Source: Asanoa hainanensis
GTDB taxonomy: Bacteria; Actinomycetota; Actinomycetes; Mycobacteriales; Micromonosporaceae
Assembly: GCF_900188485.1 (NCBI RefSeq)
Contig: NZ_FZPH01000007.1
Location: 1-64,000 of the forward strand
Direction of reading: 5' to 3'
DNA: 64,000 bases
Positions 1-8,709 of the stretch are shown one piece after another; positions within the stretch are counted from its first letter, which is position 1; each line of letters begins with the position of its first letter. The position numbers and the translations under genes are program-made. Below the pieces are notes generated by a model. The model was not told the DNA's origin. It did not search any database and saw only the letters and a program-made list of their open reading frames with translations.

Positions 1-285
1 GGCGACGCCGAGGACGTCCAGCACAGCTTGATGCAGCGCCTGCATGACGCCTTGCTCGACCCATTCGGTGAACCGGCGATGCGCGGTCGCCCGGGAGATC
101 GGGAACGACTCCGGCAACGCGTCCCACGCGCAGCCGGTCTGCAACACGTACGCGATCGCCGCTACCGCAACCCGATCATCGATCCGCCGCCGCCCGCCAC
201 CCTGATGCCTTTGCGGGTGCTCGGGCAGCAGCGGCTGCACCAGATGCCACAACGACTCCGGGCAGTACTTCTCCACATCACTCAC
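1..285 (-). mobile_element. IS5-family transposase, N-terminal part, cut by window edge
   Basis: On the minus strand a GTG start at 285 opens a frame of 95 codons that runs off the left edge. It reads like the N-terminal DUF4096-type domain of IS5-family transposases: SLWHLVQPLLP, then a basic GGGRRRIDDR stretch, AAIAYVLQTGCAWDALP, and RATAHRRFTEWVEQGVMQAL. This region normally precedes the DDE catalytic core, which would lie outside the window. The 66 bases between the start and the lipoprotein gene at 352 probably hold the IS end, but the terminal repeat cannot be confirmed with only one end present. Whether the element is complete cannot be judged. Confidence 0.85.
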
Positions 286-351
286 GCTCGTACAACGAAT
301 GATGTTGGACTACAACAACCCCAAATGAGACGCGGTCTAAGCTCTTGCCCC

Positions 352-1407
352 ATGCGAATGATCGTCTCGTTGTGGGGCAAGGGGATCGGCGTCCTGGCGG
401 TGCTCGCGATCGCGGGGTGTGCATCGCCGGCACCGGCGGCCCCGCCGCCCGCGGACCTGGCTGTCGTGGGAGCGCCGCAGGTCCACTTCGTGGACGCCGA
501 CCACGGCTTCGCGCTGGCGTCGTCGTGCGCGGACGAGTGCGGGGTGTGGCTGGCGAACACCTCCGACGGGGGTACGACCTGGCAGTCGCACCAGGTGCCG
601 GGCCTGCGGTATCCGAGCGGCGAGGACCCTCGGGTCATGCTGCGGGTGCTCGACGGGTCTCGGGTGGCGCTGGACGGCTATGACGGTGACCGGCGCTGGT
701 TCACGGCCGACGCCGGCGCCACCTGGACCGAGCCGCCCGTGCGCCCGGACGGCGTCGTCCAGAGCATCCCCGCGGGCGGCCTGGCGCAGGTCGAGAGCAA
801 CGCCGGCGCCCCGATCGGGATCGTCGTGCTGCTGCCCGACGGCCGATCGGCGCGCCTGGCCACCCCGCCGATCGCACCGTTGACCGAACTGATGACCGAC
901 GTGACGGTCGGCGCCGACGGCAGCGCCTGGGTCGAGGGCAGCGACGACGACCGGTCGTGGCTGTTCGTCAGCCGCGACCGGGGCCGGTCGTGGCGCGAGG
1001 TCCCGCTGCCCGCGGCGGCGGCCGAGCCGGGCCGCCCGCAGCGCACGACCGGCCGCCTCGCCGTCGCCGACGGCCGCACCGCCTTCCTCGTGGACGGGTC
1101 CGGCTACCGGTTGTGGCGCACCACGGACGACGGGCGGCGGTGGGAGCCGCTGAAGGCGCCGATCGCCAAGCCGACCGAGGACGTCGGGCTGACGGCCAGC
1201 CCCGAGGCCGATGGCGGGCTCACCGTCTTCGACGTGCTGACCGGCCGGAGCTTCACGCTGCGGGGGAACGCCTTCGTGCCCGCCGCGCAGCAGCGTCCCG
1301 CCGTCCGCGTCGGCGCCCGTTTCCTGGCCGGCAGCGGCGCGAGCGGCCGGGAGCAGCCGTACGTCCACTCGGCCGACCGGCAGACCTGGACCGAGCTGCG
1401 TTTCTGA
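352..1407 (+). CDS. secreted lipoprotein with BNR/Ycf48-like beta-propeller repeats
   Basis: 351 residues from the ATG at 352. The N-terminus is a lipoprotein signal with lipobox IAGC (Cys23), so the protein should be anchored outside the membrane. The mature part carries Asp-box-like turns (TSDGGTTW, ADAGATW, SRDRGRSW, TTDDGRRW) spaced as in sialidase/Ycf48 propellers, which bind ligands or protein partners. No catalytic residues are evident. The frame stays open upstream to 28, but ATG 352 is the start that gives a signal peptide. A TAAGCT at 338-343 would fit a leaderless promoter. Its nearest relative in the window is the sigma-linked propeller at 43181-44395. Substrate unknown. Confidence 0.8.
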   Translation: MRMIVSLWGKGIGVLAVLAIAGCASPAPAAPPPADLAVVGAPQVHFVDADHGFALASSCADECGVWLANTSDGGTTWQSHQVPGLRYPSGEDPRVMLRVLDGSRVALDGYDGDRRWFTADAGATWTEPPVRPDGVVQSIPAGGLAQVESNAGAPIGIVVLLPDGRSARLATPPIAPLTELMTDVTVGADGSAWVEGSDDDRSWLFVSRDRGRSWREVPLPAAAAEPGRPQRTTGRLAVADGRTAFLVDGSGYRLWRTTDDGRRWEPLKAPIAKPTEDVGLTASPEADGGLTVFDVLTGRSFTLRGNAFVPAAQQRPAVRVGARFLAGSGASGREQPYVHSADRQTWTELRF

Positions 1408-1408
1408 G

Positions 1409-1645
1409 TCAGCGGGCCGCGGCCGCGATCATCATGACCAGGCCGGCGCCGGTCACCGCCGCGCTGACGAGCAGGAACGCCGGGTTGTGGGTGCTCCACC
1501 AGCGGATGCGGGGCTGGACGCAGCCCGGCACCTCCTCGATGCGCACGACCCGCAGCGCGAACACGTTGAGCGTCGCGGTCAGGATGCCGAGCGCGCCGAT
1601 CCCGGCCACCGTCTCGGCGACCTGCGCGAACGTCGTCGGCTCCAT
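1409..1645 (-). CDS. small two-TM membrane protein, unknown
   Basis: 78 residues from the ATG at 1645; the frame could extend to 1729, but the added 28 residues are polar and look non-coding. It shows two hydrophobic spans (around VAGIGALGILTATLNVFAL and FLLVSAAVTGAGLVMMIAAA) separated by a basic loop with PRIRWW. It ends one base from the stop of the lipoprotein gene, tail to tail. No family recognised. Membrane location is inferred from hydrophobicity only. Confidence 0.55.
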   Translation of the reverse strand: MEPTTFAQVAETVAGIGALGILTATLNVFALRVVRIEEVPGCVQPRIRWWSTHNPAFLLVSAAVTGAGLVMMIAAAAR

Positions 1646-1798
1646 CACCGCATCACACCGCGTGGCGCCGTCGTCTCCTGTCTCAACTTGAGACACCCGG
1701 GCGAGCGGGTCGGCCGACCGTCGAAACATTCTTTCGGAGACCTACGTACGTCTATTTGATCGTCAGAAAACAGCAGGTCAAGATGCCTGTCTATTGCT

Positions 1799-1810
1799 AA
1801 AAGCGCTTTC
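1799..1810. promoter_or_regulatory. LacI-type operator upstream of secreted glycosidase
   Basis: aaaagcgctttc contains the perfect 10-base palindrome AAAGCGCTTT about 55 bases before the glycosidase start. The core resembles the palindromes at 4258-4268 and 4352-4367, so the LacI protein at 3210-4256 is the likely binder. Assignment is by pattern only. Confidence 0.6.
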
Positions 1811-1864
1811 GTGGGTCATCGTCTTGGCTAGCTCCGTCCCCCTCTGCAAGGAAGGACCGACGAC

Positions 1865-3220
1865 GTGACTATCCGACCCACCCCTCGCAGGCTCCTGGCA
1901 GTTGCCGCCGTCGTGGTGCTGACGCTGGGATTCCAGCCAGCTTCGCCGGCGTACGCCGCGGTGGACGGCATGACCGTCAACTTCTCGCTCTTCGGCGGAA
2001 CGCCGACCTATCGCGCCTCCGGCTTCATCTACGGCGTGTCGACGAACGCGTCAGCGCCGTCGGTGTCGACCACCGACCAGATCAAGGTGAAGACGATGCG
2101 CGCCGGCGGGTCGCAGATCGGCTGTCCCAACGGCGGCTGGGTCAACGGATCCTATGGTCCGCGGTGGGACTTCATGCGGGCCTACTACAACCGGGCGCAG
2201 CGCACCGGCGCGCGCGTCGAAATGATCATCGCGGGGCTGTGGGGCTCCGACGGCGTCTGCAACGTCCCCCGGTGGCCCGGCGACAACGGCAACTGGACCG
2301 ACTACACCAACTTCATCAACCGGATCATCGCCGATGTCCGGGCCGCCGGGATGACCGGGTCGAACGTGCGCTGGGACATGTGGAACGAGCCGAACATCTT
2401 CTTCTGGGGTCGCGGCCAGGCCCAGTACCTGGAGATGGTCCGGCGCGGCACCCAGCAGATCCGGGCGGCCCTCCCGGGCGCGGTGATCGTCGGCCCGAGC
2501 TGCGCCTGCTCGCCGAACAACAGCTGGTTCGCCACGTACCTCGACTATGTCAGGGCCAACAACGTCGTCCCGAACATCCTGAGCTGGCACGCTCTGCCGG
2601 GCGATCCGGCCGTCGACGCCGCGAACGCCAGCAGCATGCTCGCCGCCCGGGGGATGAGCGTCCAGGGCTACTCCGTCAACGAGTACGGTGCGTTCGGCGC
2701 CGAGCAGCAACCCGGTCCGTCGGCCTGGTACATCGCCCGCCTGGAGCGGTGCAACTGCGACGGCGCACGGGCCAACTGGGGCATGGTCGGCCAGACTCCC
2801 TCGCTCTACGACACGCTGGGCTGGCTCACCACGTCCAACGCCGGCCAGCCCATGGGCCAGTGGTGGGTCTACAAGCGCTACGCCGACCAGTCCGGCCAGC
2901 GCACCAACATCACCGCGGGCTCGTCGCACGACGGCATCGTCTTCCAGGACTCCGGCAGCCGGCGGTCGCTGGCCGTCTTCGGCGCCCGGGCCGGCGGCGC
3001 GCAGGGTGCCATCGACATCCGCTACACCAACATCCCGTCGTGGCTGCCCACCAACGGGTCGGTGAACGTCCTGGTCGAACGGATGCCGTCGACGAACGCC
3101 GCCGTCAGCGCGCCGACCGTGGTCTCCAACAGCCGGTTCGCGGTCAGCGGGAACTCCATCCTGGTGCCCGTGAACTGGACCAACGCCAACGACGCGTACG
3201 CCGTCACGCTCACACCGTAG
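1865..3220 (+). CDS. secreted clan GH-A glycoside hydrolase (GH39-like)
   Basis: 451 residues with a Sec signal peptide (residues 1-31, cleavage after SPAYA). The body looks like a TIM-barrel glycosidase: DMWNEPN carries the expected acid/base Glu and SVNEYGAF the expected nucleophile Glu, followed by a C-terminal beta domain ending near DAYAVTLTP. The pattern is closest to GH39-like enzymes (beta-xylosidase or arabinosidase type), but exact family and substrate are not certain. A LacI-type operator lies upstream and the linked cytoplasmic genes handle arabinofuranosides, so a role in releasing pentose oligosaccharides outside the cell is inferred. Its 3' end overlaps the convergent lacI gene by 11 bases. 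Confidence 0.75.
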   Translation: MTIRPTPRRLLAVAAVVVLTLGFQPASPAYAAVDGMTVNFSLFGGTPTYRASGFIYGVSTNASAPSVSTTDQIKVKTMRAGGSQIGCPNGGWVNGSYGPRWDFMRAYYNRAQRTGARVEMIIAGLWGSDGVCNVPRWPGDNGNWTDYTNFINRIIADVRAAGMTGSNVRWDMWNEPNIFFWGRGQAQYLEMVRRGTQQIRAALPGAVIVGPSCACSPNNSWFATYLDYVRANNVVPNILSWHALPGDPAVDAANASSMLAARGMSVQGYSVNEYGAFGAEQQPGPSAWYIARLERCNCDGARANWGMVGQTPSLYDTLGWLTTSNAGQPMGQWWVYKRYADQSGQRTNITAGSSHDGIVFQDSGSRRSLAVFGARAGGAQGAIDIRYTNIPSWLPTNGSVNVLVERMPSTNAAVSAPTVVSNSRFAVSGNSILVPVNWTNANDAYAVTLTP

Positions 3221-4256
3221 GCCCGGAGGTGGCACGACCCGTGGTCCGTGGCCCGGTGGACTCGCGGACCACGAGTCGCGTCGGATGGCGGATCACCCCG
3301 CTGGTGGCCTCGCCGCCGAGGGCGTCGAACAGGTGCTTGGCGGCGGCGGCGCCGATGTCCTGCAGGTTCGTGTCGATGGTGGTCAGCGGTGGGTTGCTCT
3401 GGGCCGAGAACGCCTCCCAGTTGTCGTAGCCGACCAGGGCGACGTCGTCGGGGATGCGCACACCCATCTGGTTCAGGGTGTCCGTCACGCCCACCGCCAG
3501 CTGGTCGCTGCCGCAGAAGATGGCGTCGAGCCCGGGGTGCGCGGCGAGCAGGGTGCGGGCGGCGTGCCGGGCCCACCGTTGGGTCCAGTCACCGAACATG
3601 GCCCCGCCGACGATCGGTTGCCCGGCCCGCTCCAGCACCTCACCCAGCGCGCTTGCCCGTTCGCGGGCCGCGCGGTAGGTCGGCTCGCCGGTGATGTGCC
3701 CGATCGCCTGGCGGCCCTGCGCCAGCAGGTGCTCGGCCGCCAACGTCGCGCCATGGCGGTCGTCCGAGATGATGGACAGGTCGTCGGGGTTGTCCGACTC
3801 GCCGTAGGCGTAGACCACCGGCACCGCGACCTCGTCGACGAGCGACGGTCGTAGGTCGTTGGACTCACCCACCACGATCAACCCGTCGACGGACCGCGCG
3901 AGCAGCGTGCGCAGGTAGTGCCGGCGGCGGATCGCGTCACCCCGCGCGTCGCACAGCAGCACCGACATCATCTCGTTGCCGACGGTGTTCTCGACGCCCA
4001 GCAGGATCGGGATCGAGAACCGGCCACCGAGCTCGTCGGTGAGCAGCCCGATCGTGCCGGTCCGGCCGGACATCAGTCCTCGAGCCAGGACGTTGGGCTG
4101 GAACGCCAGCACCTCCGCCGCCTTCAGCACCCGCTCCCGCGTGGCCGGCGCGACCTCGGCCCGCTCGTTGAGTGCCTTCGAAGCCGTGGCCGTGGACACC
4201 CCGGCCAACCGCGCCACGTCACTCAAGGTCGCCGAACGCCCGCTCTGCCTAGCCAC
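3210..4256 (-). CDS. LacI-family transcriptional regulator
   Basis: 348 residues from a GTG start at 4256. The N-terminal helix-turn-helix is complete (TLSDVARLAGVSTATASKAL) with the hinge helix VLARGLMSGRT, followed by a periplasmic-binding-type sugar sensor (IGLLTDELGGRFSIPILLGV through VALVGYDNWEAFS). It should repress until a sugar ligand binds. It is divergent from the GH127/ABC operon and convergent with the secreted glycosidase. Palindromes AAAGCGCTTT, AAAGGCCTTT and AAAG-C-CTTT lie before the glycosidase, the operon and itself, which makes it the probable local and autogenous regulator. The ligand, perhaps an arabinose derivative, is inferred from context. Confidence 0.92.
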   Translation of the reverse strand: MARQSGRSATLSDVARLAGVSTATASKALNERAEVAPATRERVLKAAEVLAFQPNVLARGLMSGRTGTIGLLTDELGGRFSIPILLGVENTVGNEMMSVLLCDARGDAIRRRHYLRTLLARSVDGLIVVGESNDLRPSLVDEVAVPVVYAYGESDNPDDLSIISDDRHGATLAAEHLLAQGRQAIGHITGEPTYRAARERASALGEVLERAGQPIVGGAMFGDWTQRWARHAARTLLAAHPGLDAIFCGSDQLAVGVTDTLNQMGVRIPDDVALVGYDNWEAFSAQSNPPLTTIDTNLQDIGAAAAKHLFDALGGEATSGVIRHPTRLVVRESTGPRTTGRATSGPTV

Positions 4257-4257
4257 C

Positions 4258-4268
4258 GAAAGCCTTTC
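4258..4268. promoter_or_regulatory. LacI-type half-site pair at the lacI start (possible autoregulation)
   Basis: GAAAG-C-CTTTC sits immediately upstream of the GTG of lacI, overlapping where its ribosome binding site would be. It shares the AAAG...CTTT core of the two neighbouring palindromes but has an odd one-base centre, so affinity may differ. Confidence 0.45.
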
Positions 4269-4351
4269 CTGTCATGCCGTCGCCCCCCATGGCAGGTCGG
4301 CCGCAGTCTACCGCCCGATCCTTGACAGCACTGGCCGACATCGATAAATTC

Positions 4352-4367
4352 CCGAAAGGCCTTTCGG
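4352..4367. promoter_or_regulatory. LacI operator of the GH127/ABC operon
   Basis: CCGAAAGGCCTTTCGG is a perfect 16-base palindrome in the divergent interval between lacI and the GH127 gene, about 85 bases before the chosen ATG. Its place inside a longer open frame argues against a start upstream of it for GH127. Confidence 0.7.
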
Positions 4368-4453
4368 CTTTGGGTTTCTGCACTCTACCAGGCGAAACAG
4401 TCGGCGCTCGATGGGCGCCGAAACCCCCGCGACGGCAAGGAAGCGAAGCACGC

Positions 4454-6472
4454 ATGGCGACTGAGCTCCACCCGATGGCCGACCACCCGACAGATGTCAG
4501 CACCGCCGCCGCCGGACCTGGTCCGGCGAGCCCGACCGGCCGAGCGACGGGCCTGCGGCCGCTCGGGCTGGACGCCGTGCGGCTGGACCCGGCCGGTCTG
4601 CTCGGCCGGTGGCAGCTCCGCAACGCGACGGCGACGCTGCCCCACTGCGTGCGACAGCTCGACGAGAGCGGCGCGCTGGACAACCTGCGACGTGCCATCG
4701 GAGAGGTCGACGGAGCACACGTCGGCATGCGGTTCAGCGACTCGGACGTCTACAAGACGCTGGAGGCCGCGGCCTGGCAACTGGGCCGCGATCCGGGCGA
4801 CCACGCGGCCCGCGAGTTCATCCGTTCGACGTCCGCGTTACTGGCCCGCGCCCAGGAAGCGGACGGTTACCTCAACTCGTACGTGCAGTCCGACCCGAGC
4901 CGCTCGCGGTGGGAGGACCTCGAGGAGGGCCACGAGCTCTACTGCGCGGGCCACCTGATCCAGGCCGCTGTCGCGGTCGTGCGTGCCGGTGCCGGCTCCG
5001 ATCTGCTCGCGGTCGCCGGGCGGGCGGCCGACCTCGCGGTCGAGGTGTTCGGGGCCGGTGGAAGGGACGCTGTCTGCGGTCACCCCGAGATCGAGACCGC
5101 GCTCGTCGAGCTCTACCGCGCCACCGGCCGGCAACGCTACCTGGACCTGGCCAAGCGCTTCGTCGACCTGCGCGGCCAGGGCCTGCTCGGTGAGAACGAG
5201 AGATTCGGCCGGGCGTACTTCCAGGACGAGGTCCCGGTGCGATCCGCCACCGAAGTCACGGGCCACGCCGTGCGCCAGCTGTATCTGCTCGCCGGCGTCG
5301 TCGACGTCGCCGTCGAGACCGGTGACCAGCAGCTGCTCGACGCCGCCGAACGGTTGTGGGAGTCGGCGTTCCAGACGAAGACCTACCTCACCGGCGGGCA
5401 GGGCTCACGACACTGGGGCGAGTCCTTCGGCGATCCCTACGAGCTGCCGCCCGACCGCGCGTACGCCGAGACCTGTGCCGCCATCGCCAGCTTCCAGTGG
5501 AACTGGCGGCTGCTACTGGCGACCGGCGCCCGTCGGTACGCCGACGAGATGGAGCGCGCGCTCTACAACGCGATCGCCGTCGCCGTGTCCGCGGACGGCG
5601 AGAGCTTCTTCTACTCCAATCCACTCCAGTTGCGCACCGGCCACGACGGATCGCACGAGGACGCGCCTTCGCAACGGCTTTCCTGGTACTCCTGTGCCTG
5701 CTGCCCGCCCAACCTGGCCCGCCTCATCGCCTCGCTGCAGTCCTATGTGGCCACCGAAGACGCCGGCGGCACCCAGCTGCACCTCTACAGCGCCGGCAGC
5801 GTCCGCACCAGCCACGGACAGATCGATGTCGACACCCGCTACCCGTGGCAGGGCCACCTGCGGCTCACGGTCCGCTCGACCCGGTCGGAGCCGTGGACGC
5901 TCGCGCTGCGGGTTCCCGGCTGGTGCACAGCGGTCACCGTCTCCGTCGACGGCGAGCCCGTCGACCCGGCGACGGTCGATCGGGCGATGGCGGAGGGCTA
6001 CCTTCGCCTCACCCGATCCTGGCAAGGATCCAGCACCGTCATCGTCGACCTGCCCATGCCGGTCCGGCTGGTCGGTGCCCATCCGAAGGTCGACGCGGTG
6101 CGGGGATGCGTCGCCCTGGTCCGGGGGCCGATCGTCCACAGCATCGAACAGGCCGATCTGCCCCCGGAAAGCTGTCTGGAAGACGTCGCTCTCGACGTCA
6201 GCGCGCCGATCACCGTCACCGACTCCGGCGAAGGAACGCTCGTGCCCGTCACGGTGACAGCGCAGGGACTCCTGCCAACCGCGGCCGGATCATCCGAGCT
6301 GTACGGCGCCTACCCCGTTCCGCCCGCCCCGCTGACGCGCCTGCGGCTCGTCGCGATTCCCTACTTCCTCTGGGGCAACCGGGAGCCCGGGCCCATGCGG
6401 GTCTGGATTCCCACCGTGCCGGCGCCATCCACCACAGGAACCCCGCTCAGTGAATCGAAGGAGAAGTCATGA
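4454..6472 (+). CDS. GH127 beta-L-arabinofuranosidase (DUF1680 family)
   Basis: 672 residues from ATG 4454, preceded by an AAGGAAG-like site; the frame is open back to 4274, but that would read through the operator. GH127 retaining enzymes use a zinc-bound cysteine nucleophile. Here Glu339 and Cys341 (AETCA) and Cys416-Cys417 in SCACCPPN match the Glu/Cys cluster of the Bifidobacterium enzyme HypBA1 almost residue for residue, Cys416 being the probable nucleophile. The (alpha/alpha)6 barrel is followed by beta domains. No signal peptide is seen, so it acts in the cytoplasm on imported oligosaccharides. Its stop overlaps the next start (ATGA), showing translational coupling to the ABC importer. 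Confidence 0.9.
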   Translation: MATELHPMADHPTDVSTAAAGPGPASPTGRATGLRPLGLDAVRLDPAGLLGRWQLRNATATLPHCVRQLDESGALDNLRRAIGEVDGAHVGMRFSDSDVYKTLEAAAWQLGRDPGDHAAREFIRSTSALLARAQEADGYLNSYVQSDPSRSRWEDLEEGHELYCAGHLIQAAVAVVRAGAGSDLLAVAGRAADLAVEVFGAGGRDAVCGHPEIETALVELYRATGRQRYLDLAKRFVDLRGQGLLGENERFGRAYFQDEVPVRSATEVTGHAVRQLYLLAGVVDVAVETGDQQLLDAAERLWESAFQTKTYLTGGQGSRHWGESFGDPYELPPDRAYAETCAAIASFQWNWRLLLATGARRYADEMERALYNAIAVAVSADGESFFYSNPLQLRTGHDGSHEDAPSQRLSWYSCACCPPNLARLIASLQSYVATEDAGGTQLHLYSAGSVRTSHGQIDVDTRYPWQGHLRLTVRSTRSEPWTLALRVPGWCTAVTVSVDGEPVDPATVDRAMAEGYLRLTRSWQGSSTVIVDLPMPVRLVGAHPKVDAVRGCVALVRGPIVHSIEQADLPPESCLEDVALDVSAPITVTDSGEGTLVPVTVTAQGLLPTAAGSSELYGAYPVPPAPLTRLRLVAIPYFLWGNREPGPMRVWIPTVPAPSTTGTPLSESKEKS

Positions 6473-7770
6473 GAGGCATTGCAGCGCCGCGATGCTGGTC
6501 GGGTGGTCGACGAGCGATTGCCGCCGTCGTCGCCGTCGGCCTCGCGGTCGTCCTCGCGGCATGCGGCTCCAGCGACACCGACACGACGGTGCAGGCTCCA
6601 CCTGACGGAGTCGACGACGGCTCAGAGCTCACGCTGTGGACGCGCGCACCCCTCGAGAAGCAGGCCAAGCTGCTGGTCGAGGCATACAACGCCAGCCACA
6701 AGAACCAGGTCAAGCTCACGGTCGTGCCCAACGACGACTACGTGGCCAAGGTCGGCGCGGCGGCGGGGTCGAGCAGCCTGCCCGACCTGTTCGCCGCCGA
6801 CATCGTGTACGTGCCCAACTGGGTGAAGCAGGGCCTGTTCAAGGACATCAGCGCCAACATCAACGGGTTGTCGTTCAAGGACTCGATCAACAAGGGCCAC
6901 CTGGCCGCGGGCACCGACGGCGGCAAGGAGTACGTGCTTCCGTTCGTCCTGGACCTGTCGATGCTCTTCTGGAACAAGGCGCTGTTCAAGGAGGCCGGGC
7001 TCGACCCGGAGAAGGCACCGTCCACACTCGCCGAGTACGCCGCGGCCGCGAAGGCCGTCCAGGGCCTGAACAAGTCCGGCGTGTACGGCACCGCGACCGG
7101 CCTGAACTGCGGCGGCTGCCTGGTGTTCACCTGGTTCCCGTCGTTCTGGGCCGACGGCCAGGACGTGACGAACGCGGAAGGGACGGCCTCGCTGCTGACC
7201 AGCGACACCGCGAAGAAGGTGTTCGGGACGTGGCAGGACCTGTGGAAGTCGGGAGCGGTGCTGCCGTCGTCCCGGGACGAGGCCGGTCCGACGTGGACAG
7301 CGGGCTTCACCCAGGGCAAGGTCGGGCTCATGTTCTACCCGGCCACGTTGCTCTCCTCCACACCGTTCGACGTCGGGGTGGCCGGCATTCCCGGCGCCGC
7401 AGGGGGAGCCTCGACGTTCGTCGGTGGTGACGGCATCGGCATCTCCAAGGACTCCGCGAAGTCCGACCAGGCCTGGAACTTCCTGAACTGGATGATGACC
7501 GAGAAGGCCCAGGTGGAGGTGCTGGCCAAGAACAACGACGTGGTCTCCCGGTCCGACCTGGCCGACAACCTCTACGCGGCCAAGGACCCGCGCCTGGTGA
7601 CGATCAACAAGGTGGCCGCCGACGGCCGGACGCCGGTCTCGCTGAACTTCCAGCAGGCCTACAACGCGACCAACAGCCCCTGGTTGAGCCTCGTCCGCGA
7701 CTGCGTGCTGGAAAGCTGCGCGAACCTCCAGAAGAACAACGACCAGGTGTCAGCGGTTCTCGGTCAGTAG
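6469..7770 (+). CDS. sugar ABC transporter substrate-binding lipoprotein
   Basis: 433 residues with a lipoprotein signal (VVLAAC, Cys32) and a family 1 solute-binding fold: LTLWTRAPLEKQAKLLVEAY at the N-terminus, the hinge region ADIVYVPNWVKQGLFKDI, then VLPFVLDLSMLFWNKALFKEAG. It should capture oligosaccharides outside the membrane for the permeases encoded next. It overlaps the GH127 gene by four bases. Ligand preference for arabinofuranose oligosaccharides is inferred from that partner. No ATPase gene is in the operon, so a shared MsiK-like ATPase elsewhere probably energises it. Confidence 0.92.
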   Translation: MRGIAAPRCWSGGRRAIAAVVAVGLAVVLAACGSSDTDTTVQAPPDGVDDGSELTLWTRAPLEKQAKLLVEAYNASHKNQVKLTVVPNDDYVAKVGAAAGSSSLPDLFAADIVYVPNWVKQGLFKDISANINGLSFKDSINKGHLAAGTDGGKEYVLPFVLDLSMLFWNKALFKEAGLDPEKAPSTLAEYAAAAKAVQGLNKSGVYGTATGLNCGGCLVFTWFPSFWADGQDVTNAEGTASLLTSDTAKKVFGTWQDLWKSGAVLPSSRDEAGPTWTAGFTQGKVGLMFYPATLLSSTPFDVGVAGIPGAAGGASTFVGGDGIGISKDSAKSDQAWNFLNWMMTEKAQVEVLAKNNDVVSRSDLADNLYAAKDPRLVTINKVAADGRTPVSLNFQQAYNATNSPWLSLVRDCVLESCANLQKNNDQVSAVLGQ

Positions 7771-7835
7771 TGGTCGGGTGGGCCGGCGCGCGACGGGCGC
7801 CGGCCCATCCCTGTGCGATGCGTGGAGGAGACGTG

Positions 7836-8708
7836 GTGACGAAGGTCCGGCGTAACCGCGACGCCGCGGCGGGTTGGCTCTTCGCGAGCCCGACAGCCGT
7901 GTTCGTCGTTCTGCTGTTCGCCCTTCCGCTGGTGCTGGTGTTCAAGATGTCCGCGTCCAGGTGGCCGCTGCTGGCCGGCGACCAGGGCGTCAACTTCCCG
8001 GACAACTACGTGAAGGCCGTCGAGAACCGGTTCTTCGTCGACTCGATCGTCTTCACGCTGAAGTACACGTTCCTCGCCACGGTCCTCCTGCTGGCCCTCG
8101 GGCTCGGACTGGCCCTGCTGGTGCAGGAGTCCTCCCGCTGGCGCAACCTGCTGCGCGTGTCGTTCCTGATTCCGAGCGCGCTCGGTCTCGCGTCGGCGAG
8201 CCTGCTCTTCTACGTGCTGTACTCGCCGCTGGCCGGTCCGCTGGCGCCGGTCATGGAAGACCTCGGCATCAGCTTCCTCGGCACGCCCAACATGGCCCTG
8301 GGCTCGACCCTCTTCCTGATCGTGTGGCGCTACGCCGGCTTCTACATGCTGCTCATGCTGGTCGGCCTGCAGAGCGTTCCCAGCGAGGTGTACGAGGCCG
8401 CACACCTCGACGGGGCAACCCGGTGGCAACAGTTCCGACGGGTCACGCTGCCGCTGCTGCGACCGACGCTGGCCCTCACCACCGTGCTGTGCGTGACAGG
8501 CTCACTGCTGGCCTTCGAACAGTTCTACATCCTCACCAAGGGCGGCCCCGACAACAGCACCGTCTCCGTCGTCCAACTCATCTACACGGTGGCCTTCCAG
8601 GGCCAGAACGACCTCGGTGTCGCGGCGGCGCTGTCCGTGATCGCGCTGTTCGCCCTGGTGGTCATCAACGTCGCGCAGCTGCGCGCCTTCCGATACGAGG
8701 GAACCTGA
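7836..8708 (+). CDS. sugar ABC transporter permease (MalF type)
   Basis: 290 residues, six predicted membrane spans, with the cytoplasmic EAA loop reading EAAHLDGATRWQQF...LPLLRP, which contacts the ATPase. I chose the GTG at 7836 because GGAGGAG lies five bases upstream; a GTG at 7833 and an ATG at 7818 are in frame but poorly spaced. It follows the binding-protein gene and is two bases from the second permease. Together they form the membrane channel of the importer. Confidence 0.9.
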   Translation: MTKVRRNRDAAAGWLFASPTAVFVVLLFALPLVLVFKMSASRWPLLAGDQGVNFPDNYVKAVENRFFVDSIVFTLKYTFLATVLLLALGLGLALLVQESSRWRNLLRVSFLIPSALGLASASLLFYVLYSPLAGPLAPVMEDLGISFLGTPNMALGSTLFLIVWRYAGFYMLLMLVGLQSVPSEVYEAAHLDGATRWQQFRRVTLPLLRPTLALTTVLCVTGSLLAFEQFYILTKGGPDNSTVSVVQLIYTVAFQGQNDLGVAAALSVIALFALVVINVAQLRAFRYEGT

Positions 8709-8709
8709 C

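Noticed and set aside
286-351. Terminal inverted repeat of the IS element
   Set aside because: Only one end of the element is in the window, so a repeat cannot be verified.
4274-4453. Upstream ATG start for the GH127 protein
   Set aside because: It would place the 16-base LacI operator inside coding sequence and add 60 residues with no family similarity.
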